The notes: generated by a model not told the origin, from the sequence alone. A stretch of 64,000 nucleotides of DNA from Planctomycetota bacterium (GCA_020638855.1 JACKHT010000006.1:91046-155045), one strand, 5' to 3'; shown: positions 8,264 to 17,734, numbered from the stretch's first letter. Translations and numbers: made by a program.

Positions 8264-9961
8264 CTACTTGGCCTCGGGCAGGGGCGGCTTGTCGACGTTC
8301 TCAGGCAGGATGCGGGTGAGTTCGAAGCGCTTGCTGAGGATCCAGTGGCCGATCGGTGTCGTCGTGTCGCCCGATTCGTAGCGCTTGAGGAGGTTGGCGT
8401 AGAGCCAAATCTCCCCGTCGTGTTCTTCGGCGGTGGTGACTTGGAATTCGTCCCAGGAGTAGGTGTAGACCGAAATCGTCGAGGACACGGTCCCAGGACT
8501 CAGCCACGCCTCACGGCGTTCGAGGTGACGCTTGTCCATGTTGATCACAAGGCGTTGCCAGCCGGCGACTTCGTACTTCTTGAGCTTGAGCGTTTCCGCT
8601 GCGATTTTGAGCAGCTCGGGGTCTTCGCTCGCGGCCTTGGGCATGCGCACCGAGTCCAATGCGGAAACCGCGCAAGACTTGAGGTGGGCGATGGCCGCTT
8701 GGACCTTTTGGGCCTGCGCCTTGCGGTCGGGGAATTCGGCCTTGGGCGCAGTGGGATCGGTGATCGGCGGACCCGGTAGGCAGGCGATGCCCATGGCCTG
8801 TTCGTACACGCTGGCCATTTCGACCGCCTCTTCGGCGGCGCGCAGCCGCGTCATGTTGCCGTCGAACGCGCCCTTGCCCAAGATGCGGTTGGCCACATGA
8901 CCGGGATCCTTGGGGTCGGTTTCGAGCACCCACTGGGCCATTTCCAATCCGGTGTTGGCGTCGCTGGCGAGGCGCTCGCGTACGCGGAACTCGGTGTCGT
9001 TCAAGTTGCGCTGCACGGAGTTGCGCAGGTTGGCCAAGGCGTTTTGAACTTGGTTTTGCTTGAGCGCGGTGTTGTCCACCACCGTTTGCAGCCAGGCCAA
9101 ATCGTCGGGCAATTCGGTTTCGAGCAACGGGCGCAGCTGCTGGGCCCAAGCCTGGATTTGGCCCGTACGGAAGGGCTCTTGCAGGATGCCGGGCAAGGCA
9201 TCGCGATCGTACTTGGCTTGCATGGCCTCCAGCCGCGCTTCGATGGCTTCTTTTTGCGCCGTGTCCTCGGCAATTTTGGCGATCGAGGTGGTGAATTGGT
9301 TTTCGAAGCCCGCGAGCTTGGTGCGAACCTGCTCGACGGTGGCGTCACCGGCCGGGAAGGCCGCCAAGCGCTTCTGGAAGCCGTCGATGTCCCGTTGGAA
9401 CCCATTGGAACGGCTCGGCTGCGCCAAGATGCGCAGCGAAAGGATGTTCATGTTGTTCCAAGCGTTGGTGATCTCCTTGTCGAGCTGCGCGAGCTTGGCG
9501 AGATCGAGGTTGGGGCTTGGCGCCGGCGCGGGGTTCGGCGCAGGAGTCGGCGCAGGAGTCGGCTTGGGCGTTGGCTGCGGCGCTGGCGTTGGCTGCGGCG
9601 CGGGGGTTGGCTGCGGCGCGGGGGTCGGCGCAGGTTGCGGTGCTGGGGTGGGCGCGGGGCTCGGTGTCGGTGCCGGTTGGTTGGCTTTGGCTTCGACCTT
9701 GGATCGCACGGCCTGCAGGCGCGACTTCGCATCCTTCCACTCGGCCGTGCCATTCTGGACCACCGCGTTCAGGCGCTTCTCCGCCCAATTGAGGTCCACC
9801 AAAAGCCGTTGGGCTTCCTTGGAATCCCCCGGTTGCATGGCGGCCTCCGCCGACTCGACGGTCGCGATGCGCGCCACGGCCTTGGCCACCAGCGGATCCT
9901 GGGCCCAGGCGGTGGCCATCAGGCAGGTCACGGAGAAGATTGCAACGAGAAGCAGACGCAT
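8264..9961 (-). CDS. secreted protein with proline-rich linker, unknown function
   Basis: A 565-residue exported protein beginning at ATG 9961 with the signal peptide MRLLLVAIFSVTCLMATAWA. A short helical unit (about 21-100) is followed by a roughly 55-residue Pro/Ala/Thr/Gln linker made of PAPTPAPQ-type repeats. A long helical, probably coiled-coil domain runs from about 160 to 400. The C-terminal 100 residues are beta-rich (EIWLYANLLKRYESGD). The frame stays open upstream to 10126 but that part is low quality. The arrangement suggests a periplasmic spacer protein. It is separated from the next minus-strand gene by 253 bp. Confidence 0.65.
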   Translation of the reverse strand: MRLLLVAIFSVTCLMATAWAQDPLVAKAVARIATVESAEAAMQPGDSKEAQRLLVDLNWAEKRLNAVVQNGTAEWKDAKSRLQAVRSKVEAKANQPAPTPSPAPTPAPQPAPTPAPQPTPAPQPTPAPQPTPKPTPAPTPAPNPAPAPSPNLDLAKLAQLDKEITNAWNNMNILSLRILAQPSRSNGFQRDIDGFQKRLAAFPAGDATVEQVRTKLAGFENQFTTSIAKIAEDTAQKEAIEARLEAMQAKYDRDALPGILQEPFRTGQIQAWAQQLRPLLETELPDDLAWLQTVVDNTALKQNQVQNALANLRNSVQRNLNDTEFRVRERLASDANTGLEMAQWVLETDPKDPGHVANRILGKGAFDGNMTRLRAAEEAVEMASVYEQAMGIACLPGPPITDPTAPKAEFPDRKAQAQKVQAAIAHLKSCAVSALDSVRMPKAASEDPELLKIAAETLKLKKYEVAGWQRLVINMDKRHLERREAWLSPGTVSSTISVYTYSWDEFQVTTAEEHDGEIWLYANLLKRYESGDTTTPIGHWILSKRFELTRILPENVDKPPLPEAK

Positions 9962-10187
9962 GGGAATGGGGCGAGGGGTCAAGACGAACGGGCAGGGAGG
10001 GTTGCGTGGGTCGTGGCCTTGTGGGGCCCAAACGCAGTCACGCCCCCCGCATGGAACCCAGCGGGGGCGTGTGGTTTTGTGCGCAATTCCCGCGCCGATC
10101 CCCTCAGGAAAGTTGCAAAAAGCCACGATGGGGCGCGTTGTTCGAGCTTGGGCCCACCGATTGCCCGAATAGCCCCCAGATAGCCCC

Positions 10188-10220
10188 TACGGAAAGCCTA
10201 CGGAATGCCCACGGAATGCC
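10188..10220. repeat. 11-bp tandem repeat, three copies
   Basis: TACGGAAAGCC, TACGGAATGCC and CACGGAATGCC follow one another without spacer in a non-coding region between divergent genes. Confidence 0.7.
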
Positions 10221-10321
10221 GACCCGAATCTGGTGTCTCCCCCGGCCGTCCCAGGCTTCCAGCTTGGTTTGCCCACCCGCTCGGGGTCTAGAATAGAACG
10301 GAACGAGCTGTCCGTTCCACG

Positions 10322-10347
10322 ATTGCCCCCCGAGATTGCCCCCCGAG
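10322..10347. repeat. 13-bp tandem repeat, two copies, in the leader of the next gene
   Basis: Two perfect copies of ATTGCCCCCCGAG lie directly before the start codon at 10354 and would be part of the leader transcript. Confidence 0.7.
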
Positions 10348-10353
10348 GTTCCC

Positions 10354-10740
10354 ATGGCACCCATCCAGCGCAAGACCCTTTTTGGCGCGCCTGCTTCGAT
10401 TCTAGGTCGCAATCCGGCCGATCCGGATGCCGCACCCAGCCAGCGGCCCGGCGTCAAGGAGGCGGCCTCGGCAGCCTACCGCTACACCACCGGTGCGACG
10501 GGGACGTCCAAGGTGACCGTGTTCAAAGGCAAGCACGACTTGGACCGTGGCGGCATGGTGCTGCGCTTCGTGGTCGAGAACGTCGACGCGTCGTTCTTGC
10601 CGCACGCGACCATCACGCCCCACGGGGTCGACTTGCACATCGCGGGCGAGGCCGAATCCGAGGCCATGATTCTGGCGTTGCAAACCGCGTTGACCGCCCT
10701 CAACGCGGATCGCGCGCGGCGGGTTGGCGTGCACGTTTAG
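10354..10740 (+). CDS. conserved-looking small protein, unknown function
   Basis: A 128-residue soluble protein without signal peptide. The N-terminal 45 residues are basic and probably disordered. The remainder alternates strands and helices (SKVTVFKGKHDLDRGGMVL, LRFVVENVD, ATITPHGVDLHIAG, SEAMILALQTALTALNADR). I do not recognise the family. ATG 10354 is preferred to a TTG at 10336. The stop codon sits inside the stem of a terminator hairpin. Confidence 0.65.
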   Translation: MAPIQRKTLFGAPASILGRNPADPDAAPSQRPGVKEAASAAYRYTTGATGTSKVTVFKGKHDLDRGGMVLRFVVENVDASFLPHATITPHGVDLHIAGEAESEAMILALQTALTALNADRARRVGVHV

Positions 10741-10752
10741 CCCGTTTTTTTT
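10720..10752 (+). terminator. intrinsic terminator overlapping the stop codon
   Basis: CGGGTT at 10720-10725 pairs with AGCCCG at 10739-10744 (one G-U pair), the loop contains the palindrome CGTGCACG, and eight T residues follow at 10745-10752. The stop codon at 10738-10740 is part of the right arm. Confidence 0.6.
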
Positions 10753-10800
10753 CGTCCTGTCCGGTTCCGTCGCGGGTGGTTTGCAAGATTCACCGCAGCC

Positions 10801-10830
10801 GCAAACGCAAACGCAAACGCAAACGCAAAC
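10801..10830. repeat. hexanucleotide repeat GCAAAC, five copies
   Basis: Five perfect tandem copies of GCAAAC lie 28 bp before the start codon at 10858. A run of this kind in a leader or promoter could change length by slippage. Confidence 0.85.
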
Positions 10831-10857
10831 TACGCGCGGCGGTCTAATAGGTCCTGC

Positions 10858-12516
10858 ATGAAACTTTGGATCTTCGCTTTCGCCACCTTGGGCTTGGTGC
10901 GCCACGCCTTCGCGCAACAACCGGACGCGCCCCAACCTGGACAGGTGCAGGCCCGCGGGGATGGACTGCACGGATACATTGGCTTTTCGGCCTCGCGTCC
11001 GCCCGCGGTCGCGGAATACAGCGCCGGGATGGGTTTTTACTCGGCGGTTTGGCCTTTGGTCGACCAACCGTTGGCCAACTTCCAGATCGGCTTGGCCGGG
11101 GCATGGATCACGCCGGACAACTCGGACAACAAGGACCACCCCCTCGCGCCCGAAGGAACCTTGGCGCGCAAGTGGAAAGAACGCGGGCCTACTTGGGATA
11201 GCGTTTTCCAGACCGTCGAAGGCGGACTGGGATATTGGCGGGGCAATCGCTTTCGTTATGGACCGCCCAAGTTCAGCATGAATGCGACGCCGCAATGCTA
11301 CGACTACGAAGTGGGCTCGCCCGGTTGGTCGTTCTTTTACGACACCCAAGCCCTACCCGACGATCGATTGGGGATCGCCCAACTCAGCAATCGACTGTTG
11401 ATCCCGCCCGACGCCCTGCCCTTCGAAGGCAACCCCAAGGGCAAGTTCCTGGGCTACACCTACATGGCGTTGCCCTTTACCGCTCCCGTGAGTTCGGCGG
11501 ACAACGGCGGGAAGGCACCCACAGGGGACCAAGCGTGGACCTGTTTCCTGAGCACAGCCAACTTCAAGGGCCCCATCGCGTACTACATCCCCGAGACCTG
11601 GAGCAAGATCGGAACGCTGTTCCAGGACTCGTTCTTGTATGGGCGTGGACTCGACACGCGCGCCGGAAGCATGGGCGGTGGCGCCATGGAAATCAACACC
11701 GTCCCGCGTCTGACGGCGGCCTCCAAGGACGGAACCGTGTACTCCAAGATCCCCAAGCTCGAATTCCCCGTCGATCGGAAGGGAAAGGCGGTTTTGGTCC
11801 AAGACGTCACCTACTACTCGAGGGCGGCGCTCTACGATGCCTTTCTGGCCTGGCGGGACGGGGGCGAGGCTTGCGATGGGGCCTTCGATCCCAAAGGAGC
11901 TTGGCGCGCCACCTTGACCACCAGCACACCGGGCTTTGACCAGGGCGGTCACCCCATCGTTGGAGTCGATTCGGTGTTCCAGACTCAGGTCTTTGAGAAC
12001 AACACCTGGGGTTTGGTTTGGGCCAAAAGCCCGGGACACAAGCTTGGGCAATTCCCCCAGTACTTCCGCCACGAGGGCGAGCAACGGGTCGCCATCCCCT
12101 CCAAAGAAGTGCCCAAGGATACGGGTCTGCTGCAGGCCGAGTTCGAACTCGCGCAGCCCGGGGAGGCCTACACCTCGCCAAGCCAAGGTGCCTGGACCGA
12201 ACCCGGCCCGAAGCTAGGCCCCTACCAAGTCGTGTTGGGCGATGGGTCCAAAGTGACCTACTCCTGGTTTCGCTTCGTCGACCAACCTTCGTTCCAGCAA
12301 TACGCCTGGTCCCAAGAAAAGCGGGAACGGCTTCAGTCCCTAGTCGAGAAAATCCACGCCACCTGGCCCATCGACCGCAACTACATGCCGCCCCCTAGCA
12401 CCGGGGACTTGGTCAAGCTTGATCCCGCCCTGTTCGTAACCCCACCGCATGGTTTGGAAATCGGGTTTGTGCCGATCGTGACGCGCCAAGAAGTGGCTCC
12501 CGCCAGCAGGCGCTAG
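10858..12516 (+). CDS. large exported protein of unknown family
   Basis: A 552-residue protein with a signal peptide cleaved after about RHAFA (residue 19). The mature part is rich in Trp, Tyr, Pro and Gly with many short strands, for example YIGFSASRPPAVAEYSAGMG near the start, WSFFYDTQALPDD, FLGYTYMALPFTAP and WTCFLSTANFKGPIAYYIPE. The composition suggests a periplasmic or extracellular beta-rich fold. I found no catalytic motif and do not recognise the family. It is preceded by the GCAAAC repeat and followed by a 139-bp gap. Confidence 0.75.
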   Translation: MKLWIFAFATLGLVRHAFAQQPDAPQPGQVQARGDGLHGYIGFSASRPPAVAEYSAGMGFYSAVWPLVDQPLANFQIGLAGAWITPDNSDNKDHPLAPEGTLARKWKERGPTWDSVFQTVEGGLGYWRGNRFRYGPPKFSMNATPQCYDYEVGSPGWSFFYDTQALPDDRLGIAQLSNRLLIPPDALPFEGNPKGKFLGYTYMALPFTAPVSSADNGGKAPTGDQAWTCFLSTANFKGPIAYYIPETWSKIGTLFQDSFLYGRGLDTRAGSMGGGAMEINTVPRLTAASKDGTVYSKIPKLEFPVDRKGKAVLVQDVTYYSRAALYDAFLAWRDGGEACDGAFDPKGAWRATLTTSTPGFDQGGHPIVGVDSVFQTQVFENNTWGLVWAKSPGHKLGQFPQYFRHEGEQRVAIPSKEVPKDTGLLQAEFELAQPGEAYTSPSQGAWTEPGPKLGPYQVVLGDGSKVTYSWFRFVDQPSFQQYAWSQEKRERLQSLVEKIHATWPIDRNYMPPPSTGDLVKLDPALFVTPPHGLEIGFVPIVTRQEVAPASRR

Positions 12517-12655
12517 CCCTTGGGGAAACTTCGCTTGGCTACAGCCAACACAGCAAGACCCGGAAGGCTGCCCCCCGCTTGGTAAGGCGTTGCCACAAGG
12601 CCTCCAGCCAAGGGCAACCGTGCTTTGCACGATCGAACCGGATACCCTGAGCGCT

Positions 12656-14332
12656 ATGTGCTCGCTCCGCGTTCTTCTTGTTCTGGTTTTCTCGTCCCTT
12701 TCGTTGGCCCAGGTGCCGATCCCTGACGGAGCGGCATCCAAGGTTCCGGGGACACGTGTCGAACGCTCCGCAGCGAGTCTGAGTGCGTTGCAACGTACGC
12801 GCGAGACCAAACAAGCAGCCCTGGACAAACTCAACCAGAAGCTGTCGGTGACGACCCTCGAAGACGAGCGGACGACCCTTCTTGCGCAAAAGCACGCGCT
12901 GCAGGCCGAACTGGACCGGCTGTCCGCAGACTTCGAGTCGATTGCGACGGGCATCGATGTGGCCAACTTCGATTTGACGCAGCCGGATTCGTTCGATTTG
13001 CAGGCCGAGGTGCAAAAACTCATCCAGCCGCTGATCGAGGAACTCAAAGACGCCACCGAAGAGCCGCGGCAGATCGAACGCCTGCGTAGCCAAATCGATT
13101 ACTTGGTCTCGCGCGAAGAGCTGGCCAGCCAAGCACTCAAGAGCATCGAGACCTTGATCTCGGACTTGGATCCGTCGGACCCCCAGGGTCTGCGTCCGGC
13201 GCTCCTCGAGTCGCGCGATGGCTGGAAGCACCGGATGGAAGAGGCCCATGGCCAGTTGACGGTGGCCCGCTTCCAACTCGAGAGTCGCCTTTCTTCGCGC
13301 AAGTCGATCATCAGTTCGACCCAATCGGCTCTGGGAGACTTTTTCCGGACGCGGGGCCTCAACTTGCTCTTGGCCATTGCGACCTTTTTCCTGGTCTTGG
13401 TGGTCTTGCGGGGAGCCTATCGCAAGATTTCCAAGCTACTGCCGACCAAAAACCGCGAGGAACGGCACTTCTATGCACGCCTGATCGACGTGCTGTACTT
13501 CTTGTTCGTCACGGCGATCGCCGTGGTGGCGGCCCTGCTCGTGCTGTATGCCACGGGAGATTGGGTCCTGCTGGGCATCACACTGCTCTTCTTGGTGGGC
13601 GTGGCGTGGGCGTTCAAGACCGCCGTACCGATGTTTCTCGAGCAAATCCGGCTGCTCTTGAACCTAGGGACCGTGCGCGAGCGCGAGCGGGTGATGATCG
13701 AGGGCATCCCCTATCGGGTCTCCAAACTGTCGTTCTACACCCTGCTTTCCAACCCGAATCTGGCGGGAGGCGTGCGGCGACTGCCGCTCAAGGACCTGAC
13801 CGACATGCGCTCCCGCACTTGCTCGAAGGATGAGATTTGGTTCCCTTCGCACCGTGGTGATTGGGTGTTGCTGTCCGACGGGCGCCGTGGAGAGGTGAAA
13901 CATCAGTCGCCCGACATGGTTCAGATCGAATTGCTGGGAGGTAGCCGTGTGACCTATTCGTCCTCCGAATTCTTGGGCCTAGCTCCGGAAAACCTCTCCG
14001 TCGGTTTCCGCCGCCAAATCCGTTTTGGCATCGACTACGCACACCAAGCCATCTCCACCACGCAGGTACCCGCGATCTTTGCCACCCAGGTGGAACGCGG
14101 CCTGCGCAAGCGGTTTGGGGCGGATTCGGTCAAGTCGCTCAAGGTGGAATTCGTCGAAGCTGGCGCCTCGTCGCTGGATTACCAGGTCTTCGCCGACATG
14201 GATGGATCGTGCGCTTCCCAATTCGACGCGATTGCGCGGGCGATGCAGACCCTATGCGTGGAAACCTGCAACGAGCAAGGTTGGACCATCCCCTTCACCC
14301 AAATCACGGTGCACCAAGCGGTTTCCCATTAG
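12656..14332 (+). CDS. MscS-family mechanosensitive ion channel protein
   Basis: A 558-residue membrane protein. A signal peptide (LRVLLVLVFSSLSLAQ) precedes a periplasmic coiled-coil region (about 40-225) full of heptads such as LNQKLSVTTLEDERTTLLAQ. Three or four membrane helices follow (LNLLLAIATFFLVLVVLRG, YFLFVTAIAVVAALLVLY, VLLGITLLFLVGVAWAF). The segment AVPMFLEQIRLLLNLGTV and then REREVMIEG-like text (RERERVMIEGIPYRV) match the pore helix and beta domain of MscS proteins. The long periplasmic coiled coil recalls the MscK/MscM type, which release osmolytes on hypo-osmotic shock. ATG 12656 is chosen because the signal peptide starts there. Confidence 0.8.
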   Translation: MCSLRVLLVLVFSSLSLAQVPIPDGAASKVPGTRVERSAASLSALQRTRETKQAALDKLNQKLSVTTLEDERTTLLAQKHALQAELDRLSADFESIATGIDVANFDLTQPDSFDLQAEVQKLIQPLIEELKDATEEPRQIERLRSQIDYLVSREELASQALKSIETLISDLDPSDPQGLRPALLESRDGWKHRMEEAHGQLTVARFQLESRLSSRKSIISSTQSALGDFFRTRGLNLLLAIATFFLVLVVLRGAYRKISKLLPTKNREERHFYARLIDVLYFLFVTAIAVVAALLVLYATGDWVLLGITLLFLVGVAWAFKTAVPMFLEQIRLLLNLGTVRERERVMIEGIPYRVSKLSFYTLLSNPNLAGGVRRLPLKDLTDMRSRTCSKDEIWFPSHRGDWVLLSDGRRGEVKHQSPDMVQIELLGGSRVTYSSSEFLGLAPENLSVGFRRQIRFGIDYAHQAISTTQVPAIFATQVERGLRKRFGADSVKSLKVEFVEAGASSLDYQVFADMDGSCASQFDAIARAMQTLCVETCNEQGWTIPFTQITVHQAVSH

Positions 14333-14396
14333 GTTCCGTGGGGTGGCGCTGCCAAGGCCACCACAAACGCGCCGCAACAGGTACTGTGGAGGGATC

Positions 14397-14996
14397 ATGA
14401 CCTCCGGCCCAGCGCAATCCTCCTGGCGCAACCTACCCAACGCGCTTACGGCGCTGCGCATCCTGGGTTCGCCGGTGTTGATCGCATTGGCGCTTGGGGG
14501 CCATGGGTCTTGGTTGGGATTCGCAACCTGCCTGTTGGTCCTGACCGAATGGCTCGACGGTTTCCTGGCCCGTCGCCTGCATGTGACCTCCGCGTTGGGA
14601 GCACGACTCGACACGGTGGCCGATGGCATCTTCTACGGATCGCTGTTGGCTGCCTTGGTGGTCCTGCGCCCGACTCTGGTGCGGCACGAATGGGTTTGGG
14701 TTGCCTGCGCCGTGGTGAGTTATGGGCTGAGCTGGATCGCGAGTTGGTTCAAGTTTCGCTGCCTGCCGAGTTACCACACATGGGCCGCCAAGGGCGCATG
14801 GGTGGTCGTTGGTGCCGGAATGGTTTCGCTCGTGACGGGGTGGAGCGCCTGGCCTTTCCGGATCGCCATGACCTGCGTGGTGCTCACCAATCTGGAAGCG
14901 ATCGCTATCACGCGCCAATTGCGCGCATGCCAAGTGGACATTCCCTCGTGGTGGCACTTACGCAAGCGTGAACCAGACTCCCGCGTTGGACTTTAG
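14397..14996 (+). CDS. CDP-alcohol phosphatidyltransferase family protein
   Basis: A 199-residue integral membrane enzyme that would transfer a phosphatidyl group from CDP-diacylglycerol to an alcohol in phospholipid synthesis. NLPNALTALRILGSPVLIAL matches the first amphipathic and transmembrane part. The signature reads E51-x2-D54-G55-x2-A58-R59-x8-G68-x3-D72-x3-D76, so the first of the four metal-binding acids is Glu instead of Asp. Several hydrophobic helices follow. A PgsA-like or PIS-like role is possible; the substrate alcohol is unknown. The gene follows the MscS gene by 64 bp on the same strand. Confidence 0.85.
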   Translation: MTSGPAQSSWRNLPNALTALRILGSPVLIALALGGHGSWLGFATCLLVLTEWLDGFLARRLHVTSALGARLDTVADGIFYGSLLAALVVLRPTLVRHEWVWVACAVVSYGLSWIASWFKFRCLPSYHTWAAKGAWVVVGAGMVSLVTGWSAWPFRIAMTCVVLTNLEAIAITRQLRACQVDIPSWWHLRKREPDSRVGL

Positions 14997-15323
14997 GAAT
15001 TGTTTCCGATGCCTGTTGGGTTCGCCTTTGCCCGCGGATCGGATCCCTAGTGCGCTGCAAAGAAGCAGGAATTCCCTAGAAGAGGGCAAGCCTCGACTGC
15101 GCGCTAGTGCTTGGCGTCGAGCTCCAAAACAGAGCCTCTGATTCCTATCGAGCAGGATCCAACTCAAAAGATCGCATTCAAAAACGATGAATGATTGGCA
15201 GGCGCTCTTTACAGACAAGCCACAGACAACCAACACAAGCATGGGGTTGGGAACCCCTAGACTCGGTCTCCATCTACCAGCGAACCAGAGGCTCCTCTGG
15301 CGTCCCCTACATCTCATCGAGTC
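14997..15323. other. intergenic region before the propeller/esterase-like gene
   Basis: This 327-bp stretch lies between two plus-strand genes. The part from about 15120 to 15240 is less GC-rich than the surroundings and is the likely promoter region of the next gene. I see no RNA gene, repeat or convincing hairpin. Confidence 0.4.
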
Positions 15324-17666
15324 ATGAACATCCCTACCCTTTCTGCGGCCAGCGCATTGCTGCTGGCCTTCCCCGCTTTGGGCGCGCAACAAGCCACCGA
15401 GCTGTACCAAGGCCCTTTCGAGCGTATTGCCTCGTTCCCGGTTTTCCTGAACACCGATGTCGACAACGAAACCGTTGCCGAAATTGTCACCAGCGCTCTA
15501 GGTGGCCAGCTCTTGCTGTACACGGACTCCGCCATGGGCCGTCTGGGCTTCATCGACATCGCCGATCCCCACAATCCAGAGCCGGGTGGCACGGTCGACC
15601 TGGGCGGAGAACCGACCTCGGTCACGGTCAAAGGCAACTACGCCCTGGTGTGCGTCAACACCAGCGCCGACTACGTGAACACCTCGGGCAACCTGGTGGT
15701 CATCGACGTGAACACCCACCAAATCGTGCAAACTTTGCCCCTGGGAGGCCAACCGGACTGCATCGACATCAGCCCCGATGGGCGCTATGCCGCCATTTGC
15801 ATTGAGAATGAGCGTGACGAAGACCTCGGCAACGGCGAGCCGCCGCAGGCCCCGGCAGGGTACTTGGTCATCGCCGACCTGGTGGGCACTCCGGACCATT
15901 GGACCACCCGGACCGTGGACTTGACCGGCATCGCGGACCTGTACCCCGAGGATCCCGAACCCGAATTTGTGGACATCAACGCGCTCAACATCGCCGCGAT
16001 CACCCTGCAGGAGAACAACCATTGCATTCTGGTCCGGCTTTCGACGGGAACGGTGCTCTATGACTTCTCGTGCGGGACCGTCGACTTAGACCAGATCGAT
16101 ACCAATGAGAACGACTTGATCGAGCCCACCAGCAGCTTGCAGTCCGTTCCGCGCGAACCCGATGCGATTGCGTGGACCTCACTGCTTACCCTGGCAACCG
16201 CCGATGAAGGCGACCTGTTCGGTGGCAGCCGCGGGTTCACGACCTGGACGCTTTGGGGCGCACCGCTGTTCCAAGCTGGCAACCAATACGTTCACTTTGC
16301 GATGGGCCTTGGGCACTATCCCGAAGACCGCTCGGAGAACAAGGGTAGCGAGCCCGAAGGCGTGGCGTACGCCCGCTACGGCGCCGATCGCTACTTGTTC
16401 GTGGGTAGCGAGCGTGCCAACATGGTCATCGTCTACCAGATGTGGGGTCTGCCTTGGCTCGCCAACCGCTTCCCGATCGCACTCCAAGTCTTGCCCACCG
16501 GAGTAGGTCCCGAGGGACTGCACACGATTCCCGAACGCAACCTGTTCGTGGTGGCCAACGAAGTCGACGATCGCGGTGCAGGCATCCGCTCGACGGTCAT
16601 GATCTACGCCAAGACGGGTCACTCGAACTACCCGGACGTGGCCTCCAAGACCCGCGCCGATGGCACTCCGATTCCGTGGGCGGCGCTTTCCGGCTTGGCG
16701 GTGCGAGGGCAGAACAACCATGCCTATGCGGTGCACGACAATTTCTATCGCAAGAGCCGCATCTACGACATGCGCTTGTTCGCGGGGAACCGGCCCAGCG
16801 AGATTCGCGGAGAGTTGCCTTTGGTGGATAGCCAAGGCCTGCTGCTGGCAGCATTGACCGACCTCAAGGCGCAATTGCCCGGCACCCCCGATTTCGATCC
16901 GGCCGCTTCGATTGAAGCCGACGGCACCGTCAACCTCGACTTGGAAGGCATCGATGTCGCTCCCGGAGGCCGCTTCTGGGTTGTTTCCGAAGGAGCGGGC
17001 AACCTCGACAACGGGGTGAGCGACCCGAATGATCGTCCCTTCGAGACCCCCAACCTGCTGGTTTTGGTCGAGGCCGATGGCACGATCGGGCGGGCCATCC
17101 TGCCCCCCCTGGCGATGACCCAGAACCAACTGCGCTTTGGGCTGGAAGGCGTGGCCCGGCGCGGCAGCGACCTGTACGTGGCCTTCCAAAGGGAGTGGAG
17201 CCAGGCTGGCGACGCCTCGGGCTTGGTCCGCATCGGTCGCTACGACCTCAAGGCCGATCAGTGGACGTTTGCCCACTACCCGTTGGATGCCGCGACTTCG
17301 CCCAATGGTGGCTGGGTCGGGCTGTCGGAAATCGTGCACCTGGGCGGTGCCGAGTTCGCAGTGATCGAGCGCGACAACCAAGTGGGCCCCGATGCTCGCA
17401 TCAAGCGCATCTATCGCTTCTCGGTGGCTGGGGTGAGTTTCCAACCGGAAAGCCAAGTGGCGAACTTCCCGGTCCTGACCAAGCACTTGATCAGTGACTT
17501 GCTGGCCGCTGGCTTGTACGACAGCACCGGTGGTTTGGTGCCTGAGAAGCTCGAGGGTATGGCGCTCACTTCGGATGGCACGCTCTGGATTGTCAACGAC
17601 AACGACGGCTTGGACGACAACAACGGGGAAACCCGTTTGGTGCGCGTGCCCGTATCCGGCAAGTAG
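15324..17666 (+). CDS. secreted beta-propeller plus esterase-like (phytase-like) protein
   Basis: A 780-residue exported protein with signal peptide MNIPTLSAASALLLAFPALGA. The first half (about 25-450) is built of propeller strands, for example GGQLLLYTDSAMGRLGFIDI, GGEPTSVTVKGNYALVCVNT and GQPDCIDISPDGRYAAICIE, as in choice-of-anchor or YVTN-like propellers. The second half matches the esterase-like activity of phytase domain: LSGLAVRGQNNHAYAVHDNF, LEGIDVAPGGRFWVVSEGAG, LEGVARRGSDLYVAFQRE and LEGMALTSDGTLWIVNDNDG. The acidic DNDGLDDNNGE near the end may bind calcium. It could be a periplasmic or extracellular phosphoesterase; activity is unproven. Confidence 0.8.
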   Translation: MNIPTLSAASALLLAFPALGAQQATELYQGPFERIASFPVFLNTDVDNETVAEIVTSALGGQLLLYTDSAMGRLGFIDIADPHNPEPGGTVDLGGEPTSVTVKGNYALVCVNTSADYVNTSGNLVVIDVNTHQIVQTLPLGGQPDCIDISPDGRYAAICIENERDEDLGNGEPPQAPAGYLVIADLVGTPDHWTTRTVDLTGIADLYPEDPEPEFVDINALNIAAITLQENNHCILVRLSTGTVLYDFSCGTVDLDQIDTNENDLIEPTSSLQSVPREPDAIAWTSLLTLATADEGDLFGGSRGFTTWTLWGAPLFQAGNQYVHFAMGLGHYPEDRSENKGSEPEGVAYARYGADRYLFVGSERANMVIVYQMWGLPWLANRFPIALQVLPTGVGPEGLHTIPERNLFVVANEVDDRGAGIRSTVMIYAKTGHSNYPDVASKTRADGTPIPWAALSGLAVRGQNNHAYAVHDNFYRKSRIYDMRLFAGNRPSEIRGELPLVDSQGLLLAALTDLKAQLPGTPDFDPAASIEADGTVNLDLEGIDVAPGGRFWVVSEGAGNLDNGVSDPNDRPFETPNLLVLVEADGTIGRAILPPLAMTQNQLRFGLEGVARRGSDLYVAFQREWSQAGDASGLVRIGRYDLKADQWTFAHYPLDAATSPNGGWVGLSEIVHLGGAEFAVIERDNQVGPDARIKRIYRFSVAGVSFQPESQVANFPVLTKHLISDLLAAGLYDSTGGLVPEKLEGMALTSDGTLWIVNDNDGLDDNNGETRLVRVPVSGK

Positions 17667-17678
17667 GCGTTTCCTATA

Positions 17679-17717
17679 GGCGCGGGGCCCCAGGTTGGTC
17701 GCCTGGGGCCCCGTGCC
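17679..17717. terminator. strong bidirectional hairpin
   Basis: A 16-bp stem (GGCGCGGGGCCCCAGG at 17679-17694 with its complement at 17702-17717, one G-U pair) and a 7-base loop lie between the convergent propeller and zntB-like genes. There is no clear T-tract. Confidence 0.75.
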
Positions 17718-17734
17718 ATTGGAGGCGCTGGAGT

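Larger units (their letters stand above)
9962..10353. other. intergenic region between divergent genes
   Basis: This 392-bp gap separates divergently transcribed genes and must hold both promoters. I see no RNA gene. It carries two short tandem repeats: three copies of an 11-mer (TACGGAATGCC type) at 10188-10220 and two copies of ATTGCCCCCCGAG at 10322-10347, the latter ending six bases before the start at 10354. Confidence 0.5.

Noticed and set aside
8897..10183. Plus-strand Gly/Arg/Trp-rich frame
   Set aside because: Its repeats are only the reverse complement of the proline-rich linker of the gene at 8264-9961.
10741..10857. GCAAAC repeats as a CRISPR-like array
   Set aside because: The units are 6 bp without spacers, so it is a microsatellite.
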